Positions 46,356 through 55,562 of a stretch of DNA of 64,000 nucleotides are shown here, one piece after another. The first letter of the stretch is position 1, and each line of letters begins with the position of its first letter. Both the position numbers and the translations under genes were made by a program. The stretch is taken from contig NZ_CP041185.1 of assembly GCF_006517255.1 (NCBI RefSeq), positions 4,154,001 to 4,218,000 on the forward strand, in the 5' to 3' direction. The DNA is from Janthinobacterium tructae. GTDB lineage: Bacteria > Pseudomonadota > Gammaproteobacteria > Burkholderiales > Burkholderiaceae_D. The notes under the pieces were generated by a model. It was not told where the DNA came from and made no database searches. It saw nothing but the letters and a program-made list of their open reading frames with translations.

Positions 46356-47764
46356 AAGGGCAGTTCTATCCGAAAATGCGCGCCAGCCTGGCGCGGTAAA
46401 AGAGTGACGCTGCCATCGTGGGCGGCGATATATTCGCGCACGATGGACAGGCCGATGCCATTGCCGTTGCGCGCGCCGGCCGCCTGGCGCACTCCCTGGT
46501 AAAACGGTTCAAAAATACGCGCGGCATCCTCGGGCGCCACGCCGGAACCCTCGTCGATGCAGTCGATACACGCGCGGCGGCCTTCGCTGGACAAGCTGAA
46601 CCGCACGGTGCCGCCTTCCGGACTGAAGCGCACGGCATTCGACAGCAGGTTCGCCAGCACTGTTGCCAGCTTGTCGCGGTCGGCCTGCACGATCAGCGAT
46701 TCGCCCTGCACCTCGACGGTCAAACTGCGCGCCAGCCATTGCAGGCGCTGCCCGGCCACCACATCTTGCAGCAAGACCAGCAAGTCGACCTTGCTGTGCG
46801 CCAGATGCTGGGCGTCAAAGGCGGCAGTATTGTAGCGCAGCAAGTCTTCAATCTGGTTTTGCAAGGAGGCCGTGTTTTGCTGCAGGATGCCGGCGATTTC
46901 GCGCTGGCCATCGCTGAGCTTGCCGGCCACCTCGTCCTCCAGCAAGGCAACGCCCTCGCGCAGGGCCGCCAGCGGCGTTTTTAACTCATGCGAAATATGG
47001 CGCAGGAAGCGTTCCTTGTCGGCATCGAGGTCCGCCAGGCGCTGGCGCAGCCAGTCGAGCTGCTGACCCAGGCGGCGCGTATCGGCCGGGCCGCCGACGA
47101 CGATGCGCTGGTCGTAGCGTTTCTCGCCCAGGCGCCCGATGGCCGACTCGATGCGGCGCAGCGGGCGCGACAATAGAAAACCGAAGCAGGTCGCCAGCAC
47201 GGCCGCCAGCAGCACGGCGCCGCCCACCAGCACGCCCAGCACGCGGCGCTGGCGCTCCAGCTCGGCCAGCAGGGCGTCGTTGCGGCTGCCGATTTCCGTC
47301 TTGCTTTCGCGCGCCAGGCTGTCATTGATCTGCGTCATGCGGGCAAACGCGCGATACACGACGGCGTGGCCATCGCGCTTGCGGCGCTTACCTGCTTGCA
47401 AGACTTCCCACGCCGACTGCGCCTGCGCCGTCCACTCGTCGGCCAGCTGCGAGGCAAACTCGGGCGTGGCCCGGTTCAGCACTTGCAGCGCCGCCGTCGC
47501 TTCGTCGCGGGCCGCCGCATAGCGCTCGCGGAACACGGGATCATCGAGCACAAGGAACTGGCGCGCGCTGCGCTCCATGGCCAGGGTGCGCTCGGACAAA
47601 CGCTGCGACTGTTCCGTCAAGGCAATCGCCTGCGCAGCCGTCTCGCGCCCCAGCCGCGCCAGGTGTTCCAGGGTCAGCAGGGCTTGCACGGAGGTGGCCG
47701 TCAAAATGCCCGTCGTCAAAATGAAGGCGGCAAATAACAGTTGGCGAAAGGACAGTCTGGACAA
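46352..47764 (-). CDS. glrK: sensor histidine kinase GlrK/QseE-like
   Basis: A 470-aa membrane kinase: helix about 5-27, periplasmic helical sensor part about 30-170, second helix about 175-198, HAMP, HisKA with RHISHELKTPLAALREG, and HATPase with NLLSNAVRFSPEGG and GNGIGLSIV. The likely start is TTG at 47764, since GAAGG lies 9 bp upstream; a longer TTG start at 47791 lacks a ribosome site and no in-frame ATG fits. First gene of the glrK-qseG-glrR operon, which ends at the enhancer sites. Confidence 0.88.
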   Translation of the reverse strand: MSRLSFRQLLFAAFILTTGILTATSVQALLTLEHLARLGRETAAQAIALTEQSQRLSERTLAMERSARQFLVLDDPVFRERYAAARDEATAALQVLNRATPEFASQLADEWTAQAQSAWEVLQAGKRRKRDGHAVVYRAFARMTQINDSLARESKTEIGSRNDALLAELERQRRVLGVLVGGAVLLAAVLATCFGFLLSRPLRRIESAIGRLGEKRYDQRIVVGGPADTRRLGQQLDWLRQRLADLDADKERFLRHISHELKTPLAALREGVALLEDEVAGKLSDGQREIAGILQQNTASLQNQIEDLLRYNTAAFDAQHLAHSKVDLLVLLQDVVAGQRLQWLARSLTVEVQGESLIVQADRDKLATVLANLLSNAVRFSPEGGTVRFSLSSEGRRACIDCIDEGSGVAPEDAARIFEPFYQGVRQAAGARNGNGIGLSIVREYIAAHDGSVTLLPRQAGAHFRIELPL

Positions 47765-48062
47765 GGTAAGCGCCTTCGGTTCAGTCAGCAAGAGGGAAAA
47801 GGCGCATGGTACGCTAAGCTTTCATTCGCAGACGCCACCCACCCGGAAATGGCTAATTTTGCAATACTGTCGCTTTTCCAGCCGCCAGCAAGGCCTTGGC
47901 GGCGGCGCACGAATACTCCTAGTACAATAGGGAAAACTTCACGCAGGCATCAAAGTGACACCCCGCCCTGGCGGCCAGTCCTGGCATTCCGCCACTTTGC
48001 CCCCACATGTGATGCAGCCCCACCGACTATCCGTTTCACCTACTGAAAAGATCCCATACCGC
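47765..48062. other. 298-bp divergent intergenic region
   Basis: Lies between glrK (minus) and the M16 peptidase gene (plus) and must hold both promoters. A TACAAT -10-like hexamer is at 47923-47928, without a good -35. One TGTCGC half-site occurs near 47868 but no full palindrome. No gene seen. Confidence 0.4.
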
Positions 48063-50933
48063 ATGAGCACATTTGAAAAAGTCAGCAGCAACTTCATTCC
48101 AGTCTTGCAGGCAACCATCGAGCAATATGTCGAGCCAGCAACGGGCATGCGCCATATCCACATGCATACCGAGCAGGCTGAGATGGTGTTCCTGGTGGCC
48201 TTTCCCACTGTGCCCGAAGTGAGCGACGGGCGCGCCCACATCCTCGAACACCTGGCGCTGTGCGGCTCGTCACGCTACCCGGTGCGCGACCCGTTCTTCT
48301 CGATGCTGCGCCGCTCGACGGCCACCTTCATGAATGCGATGACCTATCCGGACCGCACCGTGTACCCGTTCGCCAGTACCGACCGCAAGGATTTCTTCAA
48401 CCTGCTCGACGTGTACCTGGACGCAGCCTTCTTCCCGAACCTCGATTACCTGAACTTCCGCCAGGAAGGCTGGCGCCACGCGTTCGAAGGCGACAAGCTG
48501 GTGTACCAGGGCATCGTCTTCAATGAAATGAAGGGCGCCTTCAACAGCCCCATGCGCGCACTCGACAGCGGCATCGCCAGCACCTTGCTCAAGGGCACGA
48601 CGTATGAAGTGGAATCGGGCGGCGATCCGCTGGTGATCCCGGAACTCACGCATGCCATGCTGAAAGAATTCCACGCCAGCCATTACCACCCGTCACAAGC
48701 CGTGATCATGACCGCCGGCAATATCGAAGCGTCGGCCGTGCAGGAACAAGTGGCCGAGCGCGTGCTGTCCAAACTCAGCGGTTTCTCCGAACGCCGCCTG
48801 CCGCAGCTGGCCCCCGCGTGGAGCGCGCCGCAGGAAAATATCGTCAAGATTCCGTCGCAGGAAGCGCGCGACGATGAATTCGGCCTGCAATTCGCCTGGC
48901 TGATGGGCGAGTCGAGCGACCCCATCGCCTATTACCACGCGCATCTGCTGTCGCACGGCTTGCTCGGTGAATCGTCGGCGCCCGTCATGCGCGCCATGGA
49001 ATCGGCCGGCTATGGCCGCCCATCGGACATGAATGGCCGCGACGCGGGCATCCGCCAGATGGTGTTCCACATCGGCATGGAAGGGTTGACGCAGGAACAG
49101 ATCGCCGATGCGCACCAGCGCATCTGGACGGCCCTGGAAGAGACGGCGGAAGAGGGCATTCCCGCCGCCGTGCTGCACGCGGCTTTGCGCGATATCAAAT
49201 ACAGCCAGCGTGAAATCAGCAGCGGCCGCATGCCTTACGGCCTGGGCCGCTTGCTGCACGCCTTGCCGCTTGCCATGTATGGCGGCGACGTGATGGACGC
49301 GTTCGACAATGCAGCCATCCTGGAAACGCTGGAACAGCAGATCGAAGATCCGGAATTCTTCAAGCAACTGGTGCGCGAACTGATCGCCAATCCGACCCGT
49401 CTGACGACGCACGTGGTGCCCGACAGCGCCTACTTCACGGACCGTGCCGCCCAGGAAGACGCCAAGCTGGCGGCCCTGCAGGCGCGCCTGACGGATGTCG
49501 AGCGCGAGCACATTGTCGCCGAGTCCGCCGCGCTGGAAGCGCATCAGCAGCTGCCATCGAATTCGGAAGTGCTGCCGCGCATCCGCCCCGGTGACGTCAG
49601 CGCCGCGCCGCGCCCGGCCCTGCCGATTCCCCCGGCGATCGACGGCGCCGTGGCGTTTTCCATCGCCTCGAACGGCATCAGCTATGCCAACGTGCTGTAC
49701 GACGTGTCGAGCCTGCCGGAAGCATCGTGGCCATGGCTGCGCCTGTACACGGACCTGGCGCCGGAACTGGGCGTGGGCGACATGTCGTTCGACGACGCCA
49801 GCGCCTGGCGCCAGAGCATGGTGCCTTCGTTCCACATCGGCCTGGAAGCGATTCCCCGCCCGCAGCAAGCGATGCGCGTGGAACTGTCGTTCTCGGCCAG
49901 CGGCTTGCGCGAAGAACACGCGGCGATTGCCGCCGTGCTGTCGGCGTGGATCGCCAAGCCCCGTTTCGATGAAGAGGAGCGTCTGGCTTTCCTGATCGAA
50001 AGTCTGGTGCAGGACAAGTTGAGCAGCCTGGCCGAATCGGGCAACCGCTACGCCATGCTGGCCTCGGCAGCACCGCTGTCACCCACGCGCCGCTTCGACG
50101 ACATCGTCGGCGGCCCGGCCGCACTGCCGTTCTACCGCCGCTTGCAGCAGCTGAGCAAAACCTCGGCAGGCTTGCAGGAAATCGCGCGCGAGCTCGACAC
50201 CCTGCATGCGCACATCATCGCCCAGCAGCCGACCGTGCTGTGCGCCGGCCTGGAGCACGATGGCATCGCCCTGGCCCGCTTGCTGGAATTGCCGGCAGCC
50301 GGCACGGACGTGGCCACGCCAAGCGACACGCCAGCACCTGCCGCCTTGCCGCTGGCCAACACGGCTCTGCATGCGACGAGCCAGATCAACCATTGCTTCG
50401 TTTCCTGGGCCGTGCCGGGCGTGCACAATCCGGACGCTGCCGCCCTGGCCGTGGCCGCCGAACTGATGACGAATCAGGTGCTGCATACGGCGCTGCGCGA
50501 GAAAGGCGGCGCGTATGGCGGCAGCGCCAGCTACGCGGCCGGCGCCGGCACGTTCACCCTGAGTTCCTACCGCGATCCGCGCCTGGCCGGCACGTTCGCC
50601 GACTTCGGCACGACGCTCGATCAAATCCTCGACGGCGATTTCTCGCAAGAGCAGGTGGAAGAAGCCATCATCTGCGTCATCAAGGGCCTCGACAAGCCGC
50701 ACTCGCCGTACGCGGAAGCGCTGACGGCGTGGAACATGCAGCAGCGTGGCACGACGGAAGCCGTGCGCCAGCAGTTCCGCACCGGCGTGCTGACTTGCAC
50801 CCTGGCGCAGATCAAGGACGTCACGCGCACCTGGCTGAAAAACGGCCAACCGAGCCGCGCCGCGTTTGCGGGCAACACGACGCAAGACCTGGCAGGGCTG
50901 GAAGTGGTTGATCTGTTGGCGCTGGCTTCTTAA
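48063..50933 (+). CDS. M16C (PreP-like) zinc metallopeptidase
   Basis: A 956-aa insulinase-type peptidase related to presequence protease. The inverted zinc motif H59-IL-E62-H63 (HILEHLALCGS) is at the N-terminus with the distal Glu region EMKGAFNSP at about residue 155. Four M16 half-domains are expected in this length: M16, PreP linker (M16C-associated, about 450-690) and the C-terminal pair. No signal peptide, so it is cytoplasmic, where PreP-like enzymes degrade short peptides. The start at 48063 matches the family N-terminus (MSTFEKVSSNFIP); a longer in-frame start at 47955 lacks similarity. A REP-like hairpin follows the stop. Confidence 0.88.
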   Translation: MSTFEKVSSNFIPVLQATIEQYVEPATGMRHIHMHTEQAEMVFLVAFPTVPEVSDGRAHILEHLALCGSSRYPVRDPFFSMLRRSTATFMNAMTYPDRTVYPFASTDRKDFFNLLDVYLDAAFFPNLDYLNFRQEGWRHAFEGDKLVYQGIVFNEMKGAFNSPMRALDSGIASTLLKGTTYEVESGGDPLVIPELTHAMLKEFHASHYHPSQAVIMTAGNIEASAVQEQVAERVLSKLSGFSERRLPQLAPAWSAPQENIVKIPSQEARDDEFGLQFAWLMGESSDPIAYYHAHLLSHGLLGESSAPVMRAMESAGYGRPSDMNGRDAGIRQMVFHIGMEGLTQEQIADAHQRIWTALEETAEEGIPAAVLHAALRDIKYSQREISSGRMPYGLGRLLHALPLAMYGGDVMDAFDNAAILETLEQQIEDPEFFKQLVRELIANPTRLTTHVVPDSAYFTDRAAQEDAKLAALQARLTDVEREHIVAESAALEAHQQLPSNSEVLPRIRPGDVSAAPRPALPIPPAIDGAVAFSIASNGISYANVLYDVSSLPEASWPWLRLYTDLAPELGVGDMSFDDASAWRQSMVPSFHIGLEAIPRPQQAMRVELSFSASGLREEHAAIAAVLSAWIAKPRFDEEERLAFLIESLVQDKLSSLAESGNRYAMLASAAPLSPTRRFDDIVGGPAALPFYRRLQQLSKTSAGLQEIARELDTLHAHIIAQQPTVLCAGLEHDGIALARLLELPAAGTDVATPSDTPAPAALPLANTALHATSQINHCFVSWAVPGVHNPDAAALAVAAELMTNQVLHTALREKGGAYGGSASYAAGAGTFTLSSYRDPRLAGTFADFGTTLDQILDGDFSQEQVEEAIICVIKGLDKPHSPYAEALTAWNMQQRGTTEAVRQQFRTGVLTCTLAQIKDVTRTWLKNGQPSRAAFAGNTTQDLAGLEVVDLLALAS

Positions 50934-50950
50934 GCTGAGCAGACGGATCG

Positions 50951-50989
50951 TGTCGGATTACGCGGCGTGCCGCCGCTAATCCGACCTAC
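50951..50989. repeat. GTCGGATTA palindromic repeat (third REP-like unit)
   Basis: TGTCGGATTACGCGGC-GTGCC-GCCGCTAATCCGACCTAC folds into a near-perfect ~15-bp hairpin with a 5-nt loop. It repeats the core of the units at 36715-36820 and again lies between two convergent stop codons (50933 and 50994). Confidence 0.85.
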
Positions 50990-50993
50990 GCTG

Positions 50994-51398
50994 CTATTGG
51001 GGTACAGAATTAGGTTCCATGTACATCAACTCCCATTGATGCCCATCCAGATCCTGGAAACTGTGGCCATACATGAAGCCGAAATCCATCGGCTCCTTGT
51101 AGATGCTGCCGCCCGCCTGGACGGCTTTTGCCACCAGCGCATCGACTTCGCCGCGGCTCTCGGCCGACAAACACACGAGCACTTCCGTCGCCACCGTGGT
51201 ATCGCACAGCTGCTTGGGCGTGAACTGCTTGAATTTGTCGTGCGTCAACAGCATCACGAAGATGTCGTCGGCGACGATCATGCACGTCGCCGTTTCATCC
51301 GTGAAATGGGCATTGAAACTGAAGCCCAGGGCCGTGAAAAACGCCACGGAACGTTCCAGCGACTGGACGGGCAGATTGACAAAGATTTTGCGGGCCAT
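50994..51398 (-). CDS. VOC-superfamily (glyoxalase/bleomycin-resistance-like) protein
   Basis: A 134-aa protein of the vicinal-oxygen-chelate fold: ARKIFVNLPVQSLERSVAFFTALGF at the N-terminus and SFQDLDGHQWELMYMEP at the C-terminus, the usual paired beta-alpha-beta-beta-beta units. Metal ligands may be the conserved His/Glu set in these units. Substrate unknown; many members are misannotated glyoxalases. The start at 51398 is preferred because AAGGAG lies at the right distance from the second of two adjacent ATGs. Confidence 0.85.
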   Translation of the reverse strand: MARKIFVNLPVQSLERSVAFFTALGFSFNAHFTDETATCMIVADDIFVMLLTHDKFKQFTPKQLCDTTVATEVLVCLSAESRGEVDALVAKAVQAGGSIYKEPMDFGFMYGHSFQDLDGHQWELMYMEPNSVPQ

Positions 51399-51455
51399 CA
51401 TGTCTCCTTGTAGGTCGAATGAGTACATCGTGCCCGCCGATTCTACACCGTCTTT

Positions 51456-52346
51456 TTACCCGCCCGCGCGTCCCACGGTCTTCGGCGCGTAGCCGAAATA
51501 ACGGCTGAACGCGGCGCTGAAATTGGCTGGATAGCGATAACCGGTTTGCCAGCCCGCCTGCGCCACCTGACACCCATTTTCCAGCAGTAACTTTGCCCGC
51601 TGCATGCGCAGCGCCAGCAGGGTGCGCTGCGGGCTGTCGTTGTAGCGGTAGCGCCACCCCTGCTTGAGTTTGAACAGGCTCAGGCCCGCTTGCGCGCACA
51701 GGTAGTCGAGCGTGAGTTCCTGCGCCATCTGTTCCTGCATCAGCGCGTAGGCGCGCTCCAGTCTGGCGATATCCGCGTCGGACCAGCGCGGCACGGGCAC
51801 GGGCGCCGGCCGCAGTGTCCGCAACTGCTCCGCCAGCAAGCTGAGCACGCCGATATGCACAGCCAGCGGGTCTGTCGCGCGCAGCAGCGAGCGCGCGTGC
51901 AGGGCGGCAGTGGGTGTGGTGGCCGCATGCGCCAGCTGGCGCGCGCCACCGTTGGGCAGCAGGGATGCCAATCCTTCCGGCCAGTAGCGCGCCAGCGCCT
52001 CTTCGCCGACCAGCACGCGCAATTGCGCCGCACGGTGATGCGCCTCGAAACGGCGCTCGCCGCTGACGTGGTGAAACGCCGTCACCGTCGTATGCCCTCC
52101 CCGGAAATGCAATTGCCCGCCATCGCGCGTGGTGTAGCCGGACGCGCCTTCCAGGCCGATGGTAATGACCAGGCCGCCCGCATCGTCATGCTGCGACTGC
52201 TCGACGAGCGCACGGCGCGGGCGGTAATCGGAATGCACGAGCAGCAAGCCCTGCTCGACCTGACGCTGGTCGGCGCGGCACTCTTTCAACCCCGGGTCCA
52301 GCTGGCGCCGCGTCCAGCCAGCCGCTTCCCTGTCCTGTTCCCTCAT
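51456..52346 (-). CDS. AraC-family regulator of the siderophore-uptake cluster
   Basis: A 296-aa regulator: N-terminal ligand-binding part about 1-180, C-terminal AraC double HTH (LTLDYLCAQAGLSLFKLKQGW, then CQVAQAGWQTGYRYPANFSAAF) ending in GYAPKTVGR, close to the RhrA/PchR-like iron regulators. Divergent from a TonB-siderophore-receptor gene across a Fur box, so it likely senses the imported siderophore. The start at 52346 follows GGGAGGAGCG. Confidence 0.85.
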   Translation of the reverse strand: MREQDREAAGWTRRQLDPGLKECRADQRQVEQGLLLVHSDYRPRRALVEQSQHDDAGGLVITIGLEGASGYTTRDGGQLHFRGGHTTVTAFHHVSGERRFEAHHRAAQLRVLVGEEALARYWPEGLASLLPNGGARQLAHAATTPTAALHARSLLRATDPLAVHIGVLSLLAEQLRTLRPAPVPVPRWSDADIARLERAYALMQEQMAQELTLDYLCAQAGLSLFKLKQGWRYRYNDSPQRTLLALRMQRAKLLLENGCQVAQAGWQTGYRYPANFSAAFSRYFGYAPKTVGRAGG

Positions 52347-52409
52347 CGCTCCTCCCTGTCCCTGCGCACCGTCGCGCATACGAAATGCGCCGTCTCGCAT
52401 ACAAATGCA

Positions 52410-52428
52410 AATGATAACTATTCTCATT
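52410..52428. promoter_or_regulatory. Fur box between the AraC regulator and TonB receptor
   Basis: AATGATAACTATTCTCATT, a 19-bp inverted repeat (AATGA ... TCATT) that fits the Fur consensus. It is the only candidate operator in the 130-bp divergent region and overlaps the predicted promoter of the receptor gene (TAAAAT at 52435-52440). Iron-replete repression of both directions is inferred. Confidence 0.85.
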
Positions 52429-52476
52429 GTTGCATAAAATGAGCGTCATGCCCACCTTTGCAGGAGCCTTGTCCAG

Positions 52477-54477
52477 ATGACGCCTTTTCTTCCCCGCTAT
52501 CCCTTGCGGCCCCATTACTTCCTGCCTGCCTTGCTGTTTTCGCTGCACTGCGCCGCGCGGGCCGATGAGAGTGCCATGCCGATGGTAAGCGTGAGCGCCA
52601 GCAAGCAGGCGCAATTGCTCGACCGGGTGCCAGCGAGCGTGACGGTGCTCGACGATGAGGCCCTGCGCGCGGCTGGCGCGCGGGGGCTGGAAGACGTGGG
52701 CCCGCTGACGCCGGGGCTGTCCTTCCAGCCCTTCGGCCAGGCTGGCGTGCTGTCGCCCGTGATGCGCGGCATGACGGCGAATTTCTTTTCCTTTTCCAGC
52801 GCCACCCTGCTGCTCAACGATGGCGTACCCGTGCTGATGGCGCAGGGTTTCGACGACAACCTGCTGGGCATCGACAGGATAGAAGTGCTGCGCGGCCCGC
52901 AGGGCACCTTGTACGGTCGCAATGCGGAAGCGGGGGTGATCAATATTTACTCGAAACTACCCGGCAATGTGCCGCGCAGCAGCGTGGAAGTGGAGGCGGG
53001 CAGCCGCAACCGACGTGCCTTGCGCGCCGACCTTGGCCGCGCCTTGATCGCCGACCGCCTGTATGCCAGCATCAGCGGCGAAAAACGCCGCCAGGATGGG
53101 TTTATCGCGAATCGCAACACGGGCCGCAAGGAGGATGGACGCGACAGCGAAAACCTCAAGCTGGCGCTGCGCTGGACGCCCGATGCGCTGACGGACGCCA
53201 TCGTGCGCTACCGGCATTTTTCCTACGACGATGGCGCCGCGCTCTGGGCCGCTCCCACGGCCGCGCGCGCCACGGTGCAATCGGGCACGCCCAGCTGGAA
53301 CCACATGCGCGGCAGCAGCGTCTCGCTCGATGTGACGCGGCAACTGGCGCACGGCATCAAGCTGCGCGCCATCACGGCGCGCAGCGATGTGTTCGACAAG
53401 GCGCAGCAGGATACGGATTTCCGCCCGGCCGACCTGCTGCACATCGCGCGCGACCACCATTTCCGCACCACCTCGCAGGAGGTGCGCCTGGAGGGGCGGC
53501 TGGGCACGGCGCAATGGCTGGCGGGCCTGTATGGCGACCGCGACGACCATGACTTGCTGAACGAACAGAAACTGCCCATGGGCCTGAGCCGCAGCGCAGC
53601 CAAACTGGGCGGTAATTCAACGGCGGCATTCACCGACTGGAACGTGCCCCTGGGCGGCGCCTGGATCCTCAACGGCGGCGCGCGCTACGAGCGCGACAAA
53701 GTGCGCTACAGCACGCCTGCGGGCGTGCGCCAGGACAGCGCCTGGAGTCGGCTGACGCCCAAGCTGGCCGTGCAATATCAAGCGGCACCGGCGCTGCTGC
53801 TGTATGCCGGCGCCAGCGAGGGCTTTCGCGCGGGCGGCTACAACGTCTTCGCGCCCTCGTCGCGTTACACCGCGTTCTCTCCGGAAACCGTGCGCGCGCT
53901 GGAACTGGGCGCGAAAGGCTGGCTTGCCGGCAAACGCCTGCGCTACGCGGCTGCCTTCTACCGCATGCAGGTAGACGACATGCAGGTGCAGCAAATGCCC
54001 AGCCCCGGCCTGGTCTACCTGACGAACGCGGCCAGCGCCCGCTCCACGGGCGCCGAAGCGGAGCTCGATTACCTGCTCGGCGGCGGCTGGCAATTGCAGG
54101 CGGCACTGGCACTCAACCGCACGCGCTTCGGGCACTTCCGCGATGGCGCCAACAACTATGACGGACAACATAACCCGTTCGCGCCCGACCGCAGCGGCCA
54201 GGTCGCCTTGCGCTACGACGCGGGCAGCGGCTGGCATGCACAGGCTGCGCTCAGCGGCACGGGCGCCATCTTCCTCGATGCGGCCAACCGCTACCGACGC
54301 AACGGCTATGGCTTGCTCAATCTGAATGCCGGCTACCGCACGGGCGCCTGGGATGTGAGCGTCTATGTCAGCAACCTGGCCGATCGCCGCTACGACGCGG
54401 TGGGCTACCAGAACGGCATCGTCAGCGTCGTCAGCCCGCCCCGCGAAGCGGGCCTGCGCCTGCGCTGGTCACGCTGA
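52477..54477 (+). CDS. TonB-dependent siderophore receptor
   Basis: A 666-aa outer-membrane receptor: signal peptide about 1-28 (ends AARA), plug domain with SVTVLDDEALRAAGARGLEDV, PVMRGM and IEVLRGPQGTLYGRNAEAGVINI (about 40-170), then a beta-barrel ending RLRWSR. The plug signature is that of iron-siderophore receptors. It precedes a methyltransferase and an MFS carrier on the same strand, and a Fur box lies upstream. Ligand unknown. Confidence 0.9.
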   Translation: MTPFLPRYPLRPHYFLPALLFSLHCAARADESAMPMVSVSASKQAQLLDRVPASVTVLDDEALRAAGARGLEDVGPLTPGLSFQPFGQAGVLSPVMRGMTANFFSFSSATLLLNDGVPVLMAQGFDDNLLGIDRIEVLRGPQGTLYGRNAEAGVINIYSKLPGNVPRSSVEVEAGSRNRRALRADLGRALIADRLYASISGEKRRQDGFIANRNTGRKEDGRDSENLKLALRWTPDALTDAIVRYRHFSYDDGAALWAAPTAARATVQSGTPSWNHMRGSSVSLDVTRQLAHGIKLRAITARSDVFDKAQQDTDFRPADLLHIARDHHFRTTSQEVRLEGRLGTAQWLAGLYGDRDDHDLLNEQKLPMGLSRSAAKLGGNSTAAFTDWNVPLGGAWILNGGARYERDKVRYSTPAGVRQDSAWSRLTPKLAVQYQAAPALLLYAGASEGFRAGGYNVFAPSSRYTAFSPETVRALELGAKGWLAGKRLRYAAAFYRMQVDDMQVQQMPSPGLVYLTNAASARSTGAEAELDYLLGGGWQLQAALALNRTRFGHFRDGANNYDGQHNPFAPDRSGQVALRYDAGSGWHAQAALSGTGAIFLDAANRYRRNGYGLLNLNAGYRTGAWDVSVYVSNLADRRYDAVGYQNGIVSVVSPPREAGLRLRWSR

Positions 54478-54506
54478 TCCACCTGCATTTTTTGAAAGGA
54501 AATCAT

Positions 54507-55562
54507 ATGGCATTCAATACCCCCCATGCACTGCAACCCTACTGGGACCTGGCTGTGGCGCCGGTCCAGGCGGACGCGCTGGCCGCCGCCCTGGAACTGG
54601 ACATTTTCGATGTGCTGACCACGCCGCACACGCACACGCAGCTGGCCCGGACATTGTCGCTGCATGCGCCGCATACGGCGCTGTTGCTGGAACTGCTATG
54701 GAGCATGCATGTGCTCGAACGCGACGAGGCCCCAGGCTTGGGCGACAGCAAATCGAGCTACCGCTGCACGGCGACGAGCTTGCACTATTTTTGCCGTGCC
54801 TCCGTGGCCTTTTGTGGCGATGCCTGGCTGTACCGGCTGCACGCGCTGCGCCATTTCGCCACGCAGCTGAGCACGCTCGTGCGCGAGGGCGGCAAGGCTT
54901 CGCCTTCCCCCGGCAACATCGCCAATGGCGTCAACTGGGCCGCCGCCGCGCAACAGCAAATCGGCCAGGAACAGCGCGCCGTCACCATGCGCGCCGCGCT
55001 GTCCGTGATGGAGCGCATCGCGCCGTTTGCGGGACGCGACACGGCGCTGCGCCTGCTGGACCTGGGCGGCGGTCCCGGCTGGGTTGCCATTGCGCTGGCG
55101 CAAGCCCATCCCGGCCTGCAGGGTAGCGTCTTCGACTGGCCGGAAACCGTGGCCGTAGCCGCCGCCAATATCGCCCATGCCGGACTGTCGGCGCGCCTCG
55201 ATACCATCGGCGGCGACCTGGCTGCCGACGATATCGGCAGCGGCTACGACATGCTGTGGTGCTCGTCCGTGCTGCACTTCGTGCCGGACATGCCGGCGGC
55301 CCTGCGCAAGATGCACGCGGCCCTGCAACCGGGCGGCGTGCTGGTGTGCGTGCAGGCGGAAATCGCCCCGACGCCGGACGATGCGGCCAGGGTGCTGCCC
55401 TACTATTTGCCCATGCGTATGCTGGGACGCGCCGTCACCCGGCAAGGGGAACTGGCACGGCACTTGCGCGACGCCGGCTTTACCCGCATCGAGCAATACC
55501 AGGCCAGCGACTTCCCCATGGCGCCCGTGCAAGTGCTGATCGCCCGCAAGGATGGACGGTGA
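54507..55562 (+). CDS. SAM-dependent methyltransferase (O-methyltransferase type)
   Basis: A 351-aa protein with an N-terminal helical dimerisation part (LAAALELDIFDVLTTPHT, about 25-42) and a class-I methyltransferase domain: SAM motif LLDLGGGPGWVAIALAQ (about 187-203), then DWPETV and FVPDMPAALRKMHAALQPGG. This arrangement matches the plant-like/antibiotic O-methyltransferases. In a siderophore-uptake cluster it might modify an imported or endogenous chelator; that is a guess. The start at 54507 follows AAAGGAAAT. Confidence 0.82.
   Translation: MAFNTPHALQPYWDLAVAPVQADALAAALELDIFDVLTTPHTHTQLARTLSLHAPHTALLLELLWSMHVLERDEAPGLGDSKSSYRCTATSLHYFCRASVAFCGDAWLYRLHALRHFATQLSTLVREGGKASPSPGNIANGVNWAAAAQQQIGQEQRAVTMRAALSVMERIAPFAGRDTALRLLDLGGGPGWVAIALAQAHPGLQGSVFDWPETVAVAAANIAHAGLSARLDTIGGDLAADDIGSGYDMLWCSSVLHFVPDMPAALRKMHAALQPGGVLVCVQAEIAPTPDDAARVLPYYLPMRMLGRAVTRQGELARHLRDAGFTRIEQYQASDFPMAPVQVLIARKDGR

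Noticed and set aside
47955..48062. A longer N-terminus for the M16 peptidase beginning at 47955.
   Set aside because: The extra 36 residues are unlike the family and the start at 48063 begins the conserved MSTFEKV region.
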